A stretch of DNA of 64,000 nt, taken from positions 1-64,000 of the forward strand of contig FSRD01000004.1 of the NCBI GenBank assembly GCA_900129675.1. Direction: 5' to 3'. Shown here piece by piece: positions 51,261 to 59,966 of this stretch. A program made the translations under genes and the position numbers. Origin of the DNA: Bradyrhizobium erythrophlei (lineage in GTDB: Bacteria; Pseudomonadota; Alphaproteobacteria; Rhizobiales; Xanthobacteraceae). Each line of letters opens with the position of its first letter. The stretch's first letter is position 1. A model generated the notes under the pieces. It was not told the DNA's origin. It saw nothing but the letters and a program-made list of their open reading frames with translations, and did not search any database.

Positions 51261-51932
51261 CTACGATTTGAGGCACTCCATAGAGGGACTTCCAAGCGGC
51301 GTTTGATTCAAGGTCGCATCTGGAGAGGAGATGCGGTTTTGAACAGACACCAGTTGATTTGGGAATCCCTTTTGTCCACGAAACCGAGCATCCGGCCTTC
51401 TATAGGTACCGAGAATCCTATCCCAGAAGAAATGGATCACCGCGAAATTGCAGTTCGCGTGCCGGTGATGAACGAAGTGCAGTTCCTGTTTGCGTCTGAA
51501 CCATGCAAACCGCTGAAGCCGCGATCCCTCTACGTGGTATTCCTTGTCGAAAAAGACGTGCGCGTAGAACGACGCCGCACATGCAACTACCTGAACCACG
51601 AAGAGATCAATGGGCAATACGAGGTATGTACAAGCTCCCACCAGAAACACAGGAATGAAGAAGAAGGGTGTATTGTTGCCTTCGTCACCGCGGTACGTCC
51701 GTGAGACGAGATGATCTTTGGAATAGTAGGTGTGATGGAAGTTGATATGGTTGCGAAAGAACTTACCACCCATTGGATGGTGGCCAAGCTTGTAATGCAT
51801 CAGCGTCTGCGCAAATGACATGACCAAATGCGTAGCGACGGCAGTCACGAGAAATAGCGGAAGCTCCGGAAGGAGCCGCGGTACCGTCTGGAGCATGACC
51901 GCTTCCTCCAGCGTAAGGAGCCAATTCAGCAT
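51261..51932 (-). CDS. Fatty acid hydroxylase/sterol desaturase family protein
   Basis: 223 residues, membrane diiron enzyme. Histidine motifs: LMHYKLGHHPMGG, NHINFHHTYY, HVFFDKEYHVEGS and ELHFVHHRHANCNFAV, matching the HxxxH/HxxHH pattern of the superfamily. Hydrophobic helices separate them. Catalyses O2-dependent hydroxylation or desaturation of a lipid chain or isoprenoid; the substrate is unknown. ATG 51932; an internal ATG (MLQTVPRLL) is an alternative. Confidence 0.88.
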   Translation of the reverse strand: MLNWLLTLEEAVMLQTVPRLLPELPLFLVTAVATHLVMSFAQTLMHYKLGHHPMGGKFFRNHINFHHTYYSKDHLVSRTYRGDEGNNTPFFFIPVFLVGACTYLVLPIDLFVVQVVACAASFYAHVFFDKEYHVEGSRLQRFAWFRRKQELHFVHHRHANCNFAVIHFFWDRILGTYRRPDARFRGQKGFPNQLVSVQNRISSPDATLNQTPLGSPSMECLKS

Positions 51933-52110
51933 ATATTGTGATCTACTCCCCTAAACACCCCCGGTTTTGCGTAGAGTCCGTTCTCCCTGGAGACCCTATG
52001 ACGCCGGCTCACGCCGCGGCGCGGTCGTTTGCAAGTTTCTTAATCGACAGCAGGCATTCTCTCCACTGTCGCCGGTCCCAACTCACACCGCGACAAGATG
52101 TTACGCAGAG

Positions 52111-52132
52111 CCCGCCGAAGTAATTCGGCGGG
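52111..52132. terminator. GC-rich hairpin
   Basis: CCCGCCGAA (52111-52119) pairs with TTCGGCGGG (52124-52132) around GTAA. It lies just downstream of the minus-strand gene at 52149. No T-run on either side, so termination is only possible. Confidence 0.4.
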
Positions 52133-52148
52133 CAACTCCAGGGCAAGA

Positions 52149-52568
52149 TCAAGCTGCTGATACCGGTGTGCTTCCGTGCTCCTCAGCTTTTGTGGTGCGC
52201 TCCGATATCTGATGGACAACTGGCAATTGCAGCACAGTCGCTCGCTGGCCTTCGATGAGCAGCGTCACCAGGACATTGCTTCCATCGGGAAATTCGATCG
52301 CGTCGTGATGGCGAAGCGGCACATTTGGTTCGAGCACACCAAACTTGGCAACGCGGAAGCTGGTTGTTCTCGTCCAGATCCATCCCTGGTCGTACTTAAC
52401 GTTTTGCTCGAAGGCTAACTCGGTTCCGGGAAGCAGGCAGACCGCCATCCCGGGTTCGCTTTCTGCAGCAAAGCCACGGGTCGAGGTCCTGGGGAACGTT
52501 GTGGTGATGAGCGTCTCTCCAACTTTGGCGGGACGCGATGCCACGGCATGCAGACTATAGTCACACAT
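52149..52568 (-). CDS. Conserved hypothetical protein
   Basis: 139 residues from ATG 52568 (MCDYSLHAVASRPAKVGETL) with an AGAGGAGCAAATC ribosome site. VCLLPGTELAFEQNV, the aromatic YDQGWIWTRTTSFRVAKFGV and HHDAIEFPDGSNVLVTLLIE suggest a beta-rich protein. The family is widespread in Bradyrhizobium with no assigned role. No signal peptide. Confidence 0.7.
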   Translation of the reverse strand: MCDYSLHAVASRPAKVGETLITTTFPRTSTRGFAAESEPGMAVCLLPGTELAFEQNVKYDQGWIWTRTTSFRVAKFGVLEPNVPLRHHDAIEFPDGSNVLVTLLIEGQRATVLQLPVVHQISERTTKAEEHGSTPVSAA

Positions 52569-52713
52569 CAGATTTGCTCCTCTTTCGAGATAGCGCACCC
52601 GCACCCGCGGTGGCGCGGGCGTCTATCAGTGTGGTCCAGGGGTGAATATTACCCAGCTTGTGGGCCTCATTTCAAGGAATTTACAAAATCCGCCGGTTCA
52701 CGCCGGGCGCGCC

Positions 52714-52959
52714 TTACTTCGGTGGGTGCAAATCGCCTTGAAGCCAGCGTCCAAGACCCTTGGACTTCATAGGGTCTTCATACGCGGCCAGGGTCTTAAG
52801 TACGTGATTGCAGATAGCACATTCAAGCGTATGCAAGTCGACGCCCGGGCGTGCTAGCTCGATACTGACGAGCATCATCGGGGCCTTGCACCTCGGACAA
52901 GCGGGGCGCTCAATTGCAACGAATGAAATGACGGACGACAGGCGTTGAGACTGGGGCAT
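52714..52959 (-). CDS. Small zinc-ribbon protein
   Basis: 81 residues from ATG 52959 (MPQSQRLSSVISFVAIERPA). Zinc ligands in CPRCKAPMMLVSI and LECAICNHVLKTLA (two CxxC pairs about 25 residues apart), then a DPMKSKGLGRWLQGDLHPPK tail. Resembles a common Bradyrhizobium family. Function unknown. Confidence 0.75.
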   Translation of the reverse strand: MPQSQRLSSVISFVAIERPACPRCKAPMMLVSIELARPGVDLHTLECAICNHVLKTLAAYEDPMKSKGLGRWLQGDLHPPK

Positions 52960-53057
52960 GATGCTTCCCTCGAATAGGCGGGAGCGCAACACTCTCTGTC
53001 ACCGGTAATGCCTAGGAGGCGGAGCGGTGATTGTCTGAGTATGCGCCTCCAGGGATC

Positions 53058-53267
53058 TCAAACGCGAGTTAATTCGCGGATATTTGGAAGGAAGGTAAGC
53101 GCCTCGCGGAAATTGCGAACCCGGAAGCTCCGCTCGATGCAGTGAGCTTCCTCCGCCAGTTGCCAGTCTGGGGCCTGTGCGTGAAAGAGCTCAGCTTGCT
53201 CGCGCGTGAGTGGAGGTATTCCCCCGCGATAGGGAGTACAGGTTTTGCTAGCAAGAGCTTCGGTCAT
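53058..53267 (-). pseudogene. 4a-hydroxytetrahydrobiopterin dehydratase, truncated
   Basis: ATG 53267: MTEALASKTCTPYRGGIPPL, QAELFHAQAPDWQLAEEAHC, IERSFRVRNFREALTF, the start of pterin carbinolamine dehydratase. The catalytic HHPD segment and everything after FREALTF are gone; LPNIRELTRV stop follows. A C-terminal deletion has removed the active site. Confidence 0.75.
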
Positions 53268-53443
53268 GTTCCTTGCCCCTCGTGTCAACCTTCGCCCGCA
53301 CTAAGGCTGGCAAACTGCGAAAGTGATGTTGCGATCTCCGCGAACCAATTGAAGGGACTGTGATCACGGCTGCAGCTTCGCCCGGTTGGATCAGTTGGAC
53401 CGATCTCGGGTCCGGCACCCATACGGCGCGGGCGCTGTCCGCC

Positions 53444-53779
53444 TCAATCACCCGCGCCGGGATTTGGCGAAAAGTATTGGAGTTTGTCCGGCTTCCCCTC
53501 CCACTCCTTAGAGTCGGGCGGGGTCGCTTTTTTGACCGTAATATTTGGCCAGATTTTCGCGTATTCCGCATTCAGCGACAGCCATTTCTCAAGCCCCGGC
53601 TCGGTGTCAGGCTTGATCGCGTCGACCGGGCATTCCGGCACGCAGACCCCGCAATCGATGCATTCGTCCGGGTGGATGACGAGCATGTTCTCGCCCTCAT
53701 AGAAGCAGTCCACGGGGCACACGTCGACGCAGTCCATGATTTTGCAGCGAATACAGCTCTCGTTGACGACGAAGGTCAA
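53444..53779 (-). CDS. fdxA: 7Fe ferredoxin FdxA
   Basis: 111 residues. MTFVVNESCIRCKIMDCVDV and CPVDCFYEGENMLVIHPDEC hold the 3Fe-4S and part of the 4Fe-4S ligands; CIDCGVCVPECPVDAI completes them. The C-terminal extension (LEKWLSLNAEYAKIWPNITV) is the family norm. Low-potential cytoplasmic electron carrier. It ends a short minus-strand run after the MarR-type regulator, 38 bases away. Confidence 0.95.
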   Translation of the reverse strand: MTFVVNESCIRCKIMDCVDVCPVDCFYEGENMLVIHPDECIDCGVCVPECPVDAIKPDTEPGLEKWLSLNAEYAKIWPNITVKKATPPDSKEWEGKPDKLQYFSPNPGAGD

Positions 53780-53817
53780 TTAAGCGTCCTTTCAGCAGAT
53801 CGCAGTGGTGAACTCAT

Positions 53818-54420
53818 TCACGGTGTCCGTCCGTCCTCGCGGTGCTCGTTCATTGGTTGAAAATGGACGCACAGAAGACCTACGTCCTCTGGCTGAATCG
53901 GAACACCGAGGAGCAGGCATTCAGCGGCCGAGGGGCCCGTGCTCGGCAGGTTGCCGCACATCTCTCTGCCGAAGTGCGTGCAGTCCGGGCAAACACCGAA
54001 GCGCCGATGCGCCCCACTCGTAGCTAGAGTGGACAACACCTGGTGCAGGGCGCGACGCATCGCAGTTCGCTCTGTCGCGTCGAGCGAATCCATGGCGCGC
54101 ACCAGAACTTCGAACGGATCGCGTGCAAGCGCTTTTTTGCCCTTGCTCGTCAGTCGCAGACTTACGCTTCGCCCATCCGTCTTGAATGGCTGTCGGACCA
54201 AGTACCCACCCGCTTCAAGCGCCTTAATGGCTTGTGTTGCGGTGCCGCGGGTTGTCGCTTGAAATTCCGCGAAGGCCGACGGCGTCCGTGAGAACGGGTT
54301 GGCACGGGCGAAGAAGCGGAGCGCCATCCATTGGGCCGGACTGAGTTCGCCGTCATAGCCCTCAGCTTGTACGAGCCGTCCCACCTGCAGCAGGAGCTCT
54401 GCCGTTTCGCGCGCTGACAT
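53818..54420 (-). CDS. MarR-family regulator with C-terminal cysteine cluster
   Basis: 200 residues. Winged helix: LSPAQWMALRFFARANPFSR, FAEFQATTRGTATQAIKALE, then the wing with KTDGRSVSLRLTSKGKKAL. After the dimerisation helix come five cysteines: GVCPDCTHFGREMCGNL, SAAECLLLGV and VGLLCVHFQP. That pattern could bind an Fe-S cluster or zinc, making it a redox or metal sensor. It is divergent from rpoH and upstream of fdxA. ATG 54420. Confidence 0.85.
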   Translation of the reverse strand: MSARETAELLLQVGRLVQAEGYDGELSPAQWMALRFFARANPFSRTPSAFAEFQATTRGTATQAIKALEAGGYLVRQPFKTDGRSVSLRLTSKGKKALARDPFEVLVRAMDSLDATERTAMRRALHQVLSTLATSGAHRRFGVCPDCTHFGREMCGNLPSTGPSAAECLLLGVPIQPEDVGLLCVHFQPMNEHREDGRTP

Positions 54421-54517
54421 GATTGCCTCTTCGAAAATATAATAGTGTTTCGCAATTAACTTGACAACCGATCGGATGCAGATAATTTTGTTTCGAAACT
54501 AGTTGGAGGGCTTGATC
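54421..54517. promoter_or_regulatory. Divergent marR-rpoH control region
   Basis: AT-rich 97-base region. For rpoH: TTGACA at 54461-54466 and TAATTT about 16 bases on. A perfect palindrome GTTTCGAAAC (54490-54499) sits between promoter and ribosome site (TTGGAGGG), and two related motifs, CTTCGAAAATA and TGTTTCGCAAT, lie towards the MarR start. These are natural operator candidates for the MarR protein, which would then control itself and rpoH. Confidence 0.6.
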
Positions 54518-55417
54518 ATGGCCCGCAACGCAGCCCTGCCGATCCTTACGGCCGAACCCGGCCTCACCCATTATCTTGAGGAAATCCGGCGGTTCCCGAT
54601 GTTGGAGCGCCAGGAAGAATACATGCTAGCCAAGCGCTGGCGCGAGCACGGCGATCGCGACGCGGCACACAAGCTCGTCACCAGCCATCTGCAGCTCGTG
54701 ACCAAGATCGCCAGGGACTATCGCGGCTACGGCCTGCCGATCTCCGAGGCGATCTCCGAGGGCAATGTCGGCCTGCTGCAGGCGGTCGAGCGCTTCGAGC
54801 CGGAGAAGGGCTTCCGGTTCGCCACCTACGCCGTGTGGTGGATCAAGGCGGCGATCCAGGGATACATCCTGCGCTCGTCGTCGCTGGTGAAGATGGGCAC
54901 CTCGGCCAACCAGAAGAAGGTGTTCTTCAACCTGCGCAAGGCCCAGAGCAAAATCTCCGTATTCAACGATGGCGATATGCGGCTGGACCAGGTGAAGATC
55001 ATCGCCCGGCGGATCGGCGTCACCGAATCGGACGTGATTTACATGAACCGGCGGCTCGGCGGCGACGCCTCGCTCAACGCCGCGATCCGCGAGGACGGCG
55101 ATTCCGGCGAGTGGCAAGACCGGCTGGTGGACGAATCCCCCGACCAGGAGACGACGCTCGCCGCGAGCGAGGAGTTCGATAACCGCCGCAAGACGCTGTC
55201 CAGTGCGCTCACCGTGCTCAACAAGCGCGAGCGGCGCATCTTCGAGACGCGCCGGCTCGCCGAGGAACAGATCACGCTCGTGGAGTTGGCCGAGGAATTC
55301 GGCGTCTCGCGCGAGCGCGTGCGCCAGATCGAGGTGGGCGCCTTCGCGAAGGTGCAGAATGCAGTGAAGCACCGCGTCGCGGCGATGGCGATCCCTGCGC
55401 CTCTGCCGGTGCGTTAG
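54518..55417 (+). CDS. rpoH: RNA polymerase sigma-32 factor
   Basis: 299 residues from ATG 54518. Region 2: LVTSHLQLVTKIARDYRGYG, FRFATYAVWWIKAAIQGYIL; the RpoH box NQKKVFFNLRKAQ; region 4 HTH: LVELAEEFGVSRERVRQIEV. Directs heat-shock and, in alphaproteobacteria with several copies, other stress promoters. Multiple rpoH genes are usual in Bradyrhizobium, and this copy's placement next to a cysteine-rich MarR suggests a redox- or metal-responsive role. That last point is inference. Confidence 0.95.
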   Translation: MARNAALPILTAEPGLTHYLEEIRRFPMLERQEEYMLAKRWREHGDRDAAHKLVTSHLQLVTKIARDYRGYGLPISEAISEGNVGLLQAVERFEPEKGFRFATYAVWWIKAAIQGYILRSSSLVKMGTSANQKKVFFNLRKAQSKISVFNDGDMRLDQVKIIARRIGVTESDVIYMNRRLGGDASLNAAIREDGDSGEWQDRLVDESPDQETTLAASEEFDNRRKTLSSALTVLNKRERRIFETRRLAEEQITLVELAEEFGVSRERVRQIEVGAFAKVQNAVKHRVAAMAIPAPLPVR

Positions 55418-55596
55418 CTTCCAACCCTCTCCCGTGGTGGGAGAAACTGACGATGGACGTGTCGCTCTGGGTACGTTTTACGGCAACCGAACGACGCGAG
55501 GGGGCGCCGCTCACCGGGTGCTGATCGAGCCCTCGCTCGACGATCCATGCACGGCACTTTGCGTCATCGATCGGGCGCCTAAGCCGCGCGCTGCAG

Positions 55597-55842
55597 ATGG
55601 AAAGTTATTCGACGTTTCACAATGCAGTCGGGGTGCCGATCGTGCGCATTGGCTGCCGCGAGTTCAAGTGCATCGGGGATAAACCACCGCAAGACCACCC
55701 ACACATCTACCTCAAGATGGGCGATGCCAGTGAGATCGTCTGCCCCTATTGCTCTACGCTATTCCGCTTCGATCCGAGCTTGGGCGCACACGAAGCCGAT
55801 CCGGCAGATTGTGCTTACGGTAAGCCGACTAGACGTCCATAG
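55597..55842 (+). CDS. Zinc-finger domain protein (NDUFS6/Lpc15-like)
   Basis: 81 residues. GVPIVRIGCREFKCIGDKPP, DHPHIYLKMGDASEIVCPYC and STLFRFDP: Cys-x-His-x-CxxC zinc ligands as in the small NADH dehydrogenase-associated zinc-finger family. The start ATG lacks a good ribosome site. Ending is normal except for a longer tail (HEADPADCAYGKPTRRP). Confidence 0.75.
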   Translation: MESYSTFHNAVGVPIVRIGCREFKCIGDKPPQDHPHIYLKMGDASEIVCPYCSTLFRFDPSLGAHEADPADCAYGKPTRRP

Positions 55843-56019
55843 TCGTTTCAACAGAAGGTGCTCCTCGCTTTCACGGCGGAGAGGAGAGCTGGATCGCGCT
55901 AGCGCTACGTGTGGGCTTTTGAAAACAATGATCGCACAACACGAAGATACGGCACACATGAGGAATGTAACTTACCGCTGCGCCGCAACAGTGTTTTTTA
56001 ATTTAACAGGAATTATTTC

Positions 56020-56286
56020 ATGCCTTTGACACCCAGCACGAACCCTCAGGTTATTTCCGATATGGGCACGTTCAGCTTTCCGATGATGGACGGAGAGACC
56101 CTGGTTCCGGTCCGGGTTACTGACGATACATTGCAGTACATGGCTTCCCGCGATCACACACATCTCGACGAGCCTGCGGATCTGTTCGACCAGTACCGCG
56201 GAGAGGTTGAAGCTGCGGCGAGCGCCAAGTACGACAAGGGCCACGAACCAGGGCAGGCAGTGATCGTCACCCTGGATGACCTGTAG
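56020..56286 (+). CDS. DUF1488-like protein
   Basis: 88 residues from ATG 56020. GTFSFPMMDGETLVPVRVTD, TLQYMASRDHTHLDEPADLF, EVEAAASAKYDKGHEPGQAV, IVTLDDL: the DUF1488 layout. Cytoplasmic, function unknown. The upstream stretch is AT-rich (TTTTTAATTTAACAGGAAT). Confidence 0.7.
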   Translation: MPLTPSTNPQVISDMGTFSFPMMDGETLVPVRVTDDTLQYMASRDHTHLDEPADLFDQYRGEVEAAASAKYDKGHEPGQAVIVTLDDL

Positions 56287-56539
56287 CGAGGTGGCCTGTT
56301 TCCTGCGCGAGGAAGGGAACAACAACGACCTGCTTTTGATCGATGGGCGGGCCCGTGTGGCCACTGAAGGCAATTGGAAATGACCGGGCCATCCGTGCCG
56401 TGGTCGAAAACCCGCTGTTTGACTTGTGTCGTGAGCGATCGTCGCCATGTCGGTCGCGCGCCGGCTTCTGCAAGAGCCGGAGCCGGGCATCTTCCTCGGG
56501 CGTCCAGGGCCGGTTCGCGTGTTTGGGTCGATAGCTCAT
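56287..56539 (-). pseudogene. Myb/SANT-like small protein, frameshifted
   Basis: ATG 56539 gives MSYRPKHANRPWTPEEDARL and RLL, the usual start of small Bradyrhizobium proteins with a Myb-type helix; after about 30 codons the expected continuation (RDMATIAHDTSQTAG) is found in another frame near 56450. No intact version can be read. The 56540-56859 stretch has no gene. Confidence 0.4.
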
Positions 56540-56859
56540 TTCACCAAAGCGATAGCCGATTGCCGAGCCGGTCAGCCGCCGTCAGGCCGTTGTCGTCCAG
56601 ATTGTGTACGAGAACGTCCTTTTGCGATCGGGCGCCTTGGGGCTAAAGTCGCCCCTTTGGGCGGGCTACCTTTCGAAGCGAAAGATGCAACAGACGGAGC
56701 GAAACGCGCCGCCCATCGTCGCTCAAACCGTCGCTGAAGTTCCACGGGGATCGTCGCCGCCCGTGAGAGTGATATCCTCGATCCGCTCGTACTCGCTTTC
56801 CCACGTAAAAGGTTTCCGCCGCCCCGCCCCCGCCAAGAACTCCCGGGTTCACTAGAGCC

Positions 56860-57069
56860 ATGGAATTAGATATTTTTGAGCGCGCTGGCCTGGCACGGAA
56901 AGTCCCCTACGGCATCAGCTTTGAAACGAACGACCAGAAGCTGTGGCTCCTAGGTCGAAACGCCTTTGCGCCGCCATTCACCCATGACGCGAATAAGATT
57001 TCACAGGCAAAAATAGATGTGGACGAGATCTTAAATGCCGAGGCGCGGTCAACGAGGCTTGAACGCTAG
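56860..57069 (+). CDS. Hypothetical protein
   Basis: 69 residues: MELDIFERAGLARKVPYGIS, FETNDQKLWLLGRNAFAPPF. It looks coding but lacks a clear ribosome site and a recognisable family. Confidence 0.4.
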   Translation: MELDIFERAGLARKVPYGISFETNDQKLWLLGRNAFAPPFTHDANKISQAKIDVDEILNAEARSTRLER

Positions 57070-57182
57070 GGCCCCTCTTCCTCACTTTCTGCCGGGCAAT
57101 GCGAATGCTGTTCGATGGTCTACGAAATCTCGTCCTATCGTGGTTGATCCTGCCTGTGCATCTGCCTGTCAAAGAACGTTGG

Positions 57183-58592
57183 CTAAGAATCGTCTCTCAA
57201 ACGACTATAAACGCCCCGCATTAGCTCATTGGCGGCAATATTGCGGAATTCGGTGTCATTCATCAGGCGGTCAAAGATATCTTCGTTGCCTTCCATCCGG
57301 TCGATGAAGAGGCCTTCGAGCATACGATCAAAGACGGGCTTGAAATTTTCCATGCTATTGACTTGGGCCGCGGTCTTTAGGGTCTCGTTATCAACGGCCG
57401 CCTCGGCGATCTGATCAAAGAATAGTTGGTCGGCCGGTTTGAAATCAGTGGCGAAGCGCTCATTGAGTTTGTCAATTAGTTGCGACAGTACGACCTGTTT
57501 GTCATCGGCTGCCCGCAAACCAACCTCAGTTGGGCCTTTTAACGGATCGGCTTCACCGCCTTCAAGATCGATGCTTCCCGAGCTGACCTGCTCCAAACGG
57601 TAGTAGCGAAGCGCGACTTCGTCTTCGAGCTCATAACCAGCGCCGCTCCGATTCCTTGATGCCATTGTTCATTCCAACTTCGGTGAACTTCTTACTGTTG
57701 GCGGGATCAACAACTTCGCCGGAAAACGCGACTAAGGTTTTGATGTCTGCGTAGCCTTTCTCAACGATGTATTGATCGATCGCCAGCTTGTACTGGACGG
57801 CGTGTAGGCGCGATCCGGTCACTACCATGGCCTTGGCGCGGCCGCCGATCTTGTGCTTGGTGACACTTCGAAAATGCTCGACGATAACCTCAACCTTCTG
57901 GCGCAGATTGTGGGGATGGAAGGCTAGGAAGCGGGTGAGCGCACGGGCGGCGTCACGCTGCGGCACCGACGGATCGTCGGCGATTGCCTTGACCATGCCG
58001 AAATAGGCTTTGTAGGTGGTGTAGTTGGCGAGCACATCGAGGATGAATCGTTCCTGGATAGCTTGGCGCATGCTGTAGAGATGGAACGGGGACTTTCCGT
58101 CGTCACCCGGCTCATCGAACAACGCCAGGGTTTTAAATTTGGGAGTGGCGGTGAAGGCAAAATAGCTCAAGTTGGGTTGCCGCGGTCGTTTGGCCATCTC
58201 ACGCAGCAAATTCTCGCGCGCTTCGGGCGTGAGATTGCTATCGTCCTCCTCGTTCAGCATCTGCGCCGCGACGATAGCCTCGATCCCATCCTTGTTAAGG
58301 ATGCTTCGCAGCTCTTGGGCTCCCTCGCCGGCAGCAGAGGAGTGCGCTTCGTCGACAATGACGGCAAATCGACGATCTTTGGTATCGATTTTTACTGTCT
58401 CACCCTTCTTGGCCAAGGTGTTGATGGCTTGCGCGATAAAGGGGAACTTCTGGATGGTGGAAATGACGATGGGGACGCGGTCGGCGAGAGCCTTTGCAAG
58501 CTGCTGGGTGTTGTCGTCGATCTTCTCGACCACGCCCTTCTTGTGTTCGAATTGATAAATCGTGTCCTGCAGCTGCTGATCGAGCACCTGAA
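57183..58592 (-). pseudogene. hsdR: Type I restriction endonuclease subunit R, internally deleted
   Basis: From about 58592 the frame reads VLDQQLQDTIYQFEHKKGVV, ISTIQKFPFI, the DExx-type Walker B in FAVIVDEAHSSAAGEGAQEL, FTATPKFKTLALFDEPG and down to KTLVAFSGEVVDPANSKKFT. Near 57640-57660 it breaks; C-terminal sequence ADQLFFDQIAEAAVDNETLK and DIFDRLMNDTEFRNIAANEL resumes in another frame. The N-terminal nuclease domain (PD-D/ExK), Walker A and about 200 residues of the second helicase domain are absent, so it cannot act. Confidence 0.8.
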
Positions 58593-58903
58593 CAAAGGCG
58601 AACCGTTAAAGACGATCGCGATCTTCGACCCCTCGCCACCTTCGTCAGGCGATGGTTTGCGCTTGGCCAACATGGTGAGCAAAAACAGCAAAGCGCCGTC
58701 GTTGATCCGCGGTAGGCCAGGTCCGAACCGACCTGAAAAGCCAAATTGCTCGTGTTCTTTCTCGACGAGGGCCGCTTGGGTCTTCCATTCCACGCCAAAG
58801 GGAGGGTCACCTTGCGGTATTGCGGCGGCCGATAGGGGCCGCGCAGCTTGTTGGCAATGCTCCAGATGAAGTCAGCAAGTCTTTGATGATCGTTGACGAT
58901 CAT
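58593..58903 (-). pseudogene. hsdM: Type I restriction methyltransferase subunit M, remnants
   Basis: ATG 58903 starts MIVNDHQRLADFIWSIANKL and RGPYRPPQYRKV, the HsdM N-terminus. At about 58810 it jumps (with frame change) to the middle of HsdM: VEWKTQAALVEKEHEQFGFS, LPRINDGALLFLLTMLAKRK and KIAIVFNGSPLF. That in turn joins directly to hsdR. The SAM-binding and NPPF catalytic motifs are missing. No hsdS was found. Confidence 0.75.
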
Positions 58904-59215
58904 TATTTACGCTCCAGAGTTTTCGTGGTTGGGCTTTGTCTTCCGCCGAAAAACAAAGCTGATAGATCTCGCTCACGCTCAGCAATGTCAAGCGCGACCG
59001 GGACAGATAGATCAAAACCGCAATAAATAGACTCATTGGGTTGGGGTTGAAGTGCGCTGATATGCGCGACAACACTTGTTGTGAACGCGTGAATGTTCGT
59101 ACATATAGTAAAATTCTGCAAATTTTGCGCGGGGCATAATGGGTTGGGCGCAAATGATCAATTTTTGGCCCCCGGTGGAGGTAGTCGCGCGACGCTCGCG
59201 AATGCTTAGGCCCCG
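58904..59215. other. Intergenic stretch upstream of the restriction remnants
   Basis: AT-richer than neighbours; would have contained the hsdM promoter. No gene recognised. Confidence 0.3.
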
Positions 59216-59461
59216 TTATTGCAAGGCCCGCCAGATCGTCACCTCTCCGCATTCATACTCGCGGGCTAGCTCGGCCATGGTCTCGCCGGCAGCGTAGCGC
59301 TCTGCGATGCGTCGGCGCTGGCCTGTATCGAGAGCGGAGGGGCGACCGAACTTGGTGCCCTTGTGCTTGGCAAGGGCAATGCCTTCCTCACAGCGCTTGC
59401 GGATCAGGCCGCGTTCGAACTCAGAAATCCCGCCCATGATCGTCATCATCAGCCTACCCAC
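59216..59461 (-). pseudogene. Resolvase-type serine recombinase, C-terminal part
   Basis: 81 residues: MMTIMGGISEFERGLIRKRC, EEGIALAKHKGTKFGRPSAL and an HTH ending YECGEVTIWRALQ. This is the long helix E and DNA-binding domain of Tn3-type resolvases; the catalytic N-terminal half is missing, since at 59461 the sequence changes to tyrosine-recombinase code on the other strand. Confidence 0.75.
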
Positions 59462-59477
59462 GTAGTTAGTGGTGTCG

Positions 59478-59641
59478 CACCATGCTTCGCCGCAGAGAAC
59501 GGCGCGACCACCAAACAGCTAATGGCGATTTTCGGTTGGGATTCGATCAAGCAAGCCGAACTGTATACGCGCTCCGCAGAGCAGAAACGAATGGCCGCCG
59601 ATGCTATGCACCTGATCGAGGCGCGTGACACCAAAGCATGA
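59478..59641 (+). pseudogene. Tyrosine recombinase (phage-type integrase), C-terminal end
   Basis: FAAENGATTKQLMAIFGWDS, IKQAELYTRSAEQKRMAADA, MHLIEARDTKA. Contains the nucleophilic Tyr (ELYTR) and the helix before it; the Arg and His motifs of the active site are lost. End of an integrase gene cut at about 59465. Confidence 0.75.
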
Positions 59642-59650
59642 ACACTGAGT

Positions 59651-59691
59651 GTCCCACCAATACCCGCAGTGGGACCTTTTTGTATTTTTTT
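59651..59691 (+). terminator. Rho-independent terminator
   Basis: GTCCCAC (59651-59657) pairs with GTGGGAC (59669-59675), followed by CTTTTTGTATTTTTTT. Ten bases after the integrase stop, so it is that gene's terminator. Confidence 0.8.
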
Positions 59692-59966
59692 GCTGTGATC
59701 TCAGCTACTTATTTTCGGGATGGTGCCCAGGGGCGGGTTGTCCCTCGATCCCCGTAACACAAGCAAATTCAACAACTTAACGCCACCCACGATTGGGCCT
59801 CTGTACCAAACAAATGTACTGCTGTCGATTGGATAGTGATGTGTCGCCAACTACTGTAGGCACCCGCATATTCGAATGACGCAGAGGTACATCGACGCCG
59901 ATCCGGATGCGCAGGTTCTAGTCGTCGGTATGGTCTAGCGGCACGTCCGGTTTCAGGGTCGAGCCG
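59692..59966. other. Intergenic stretch
   Basis: Contains only a 20-codon frame, MTQRYIDADPDAQVLVVGMV, from 59878, with the flavour of a conserved Bradyrhizobium protein end but no more. It is cut by the IS1182 element. Confidence 0.3.
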
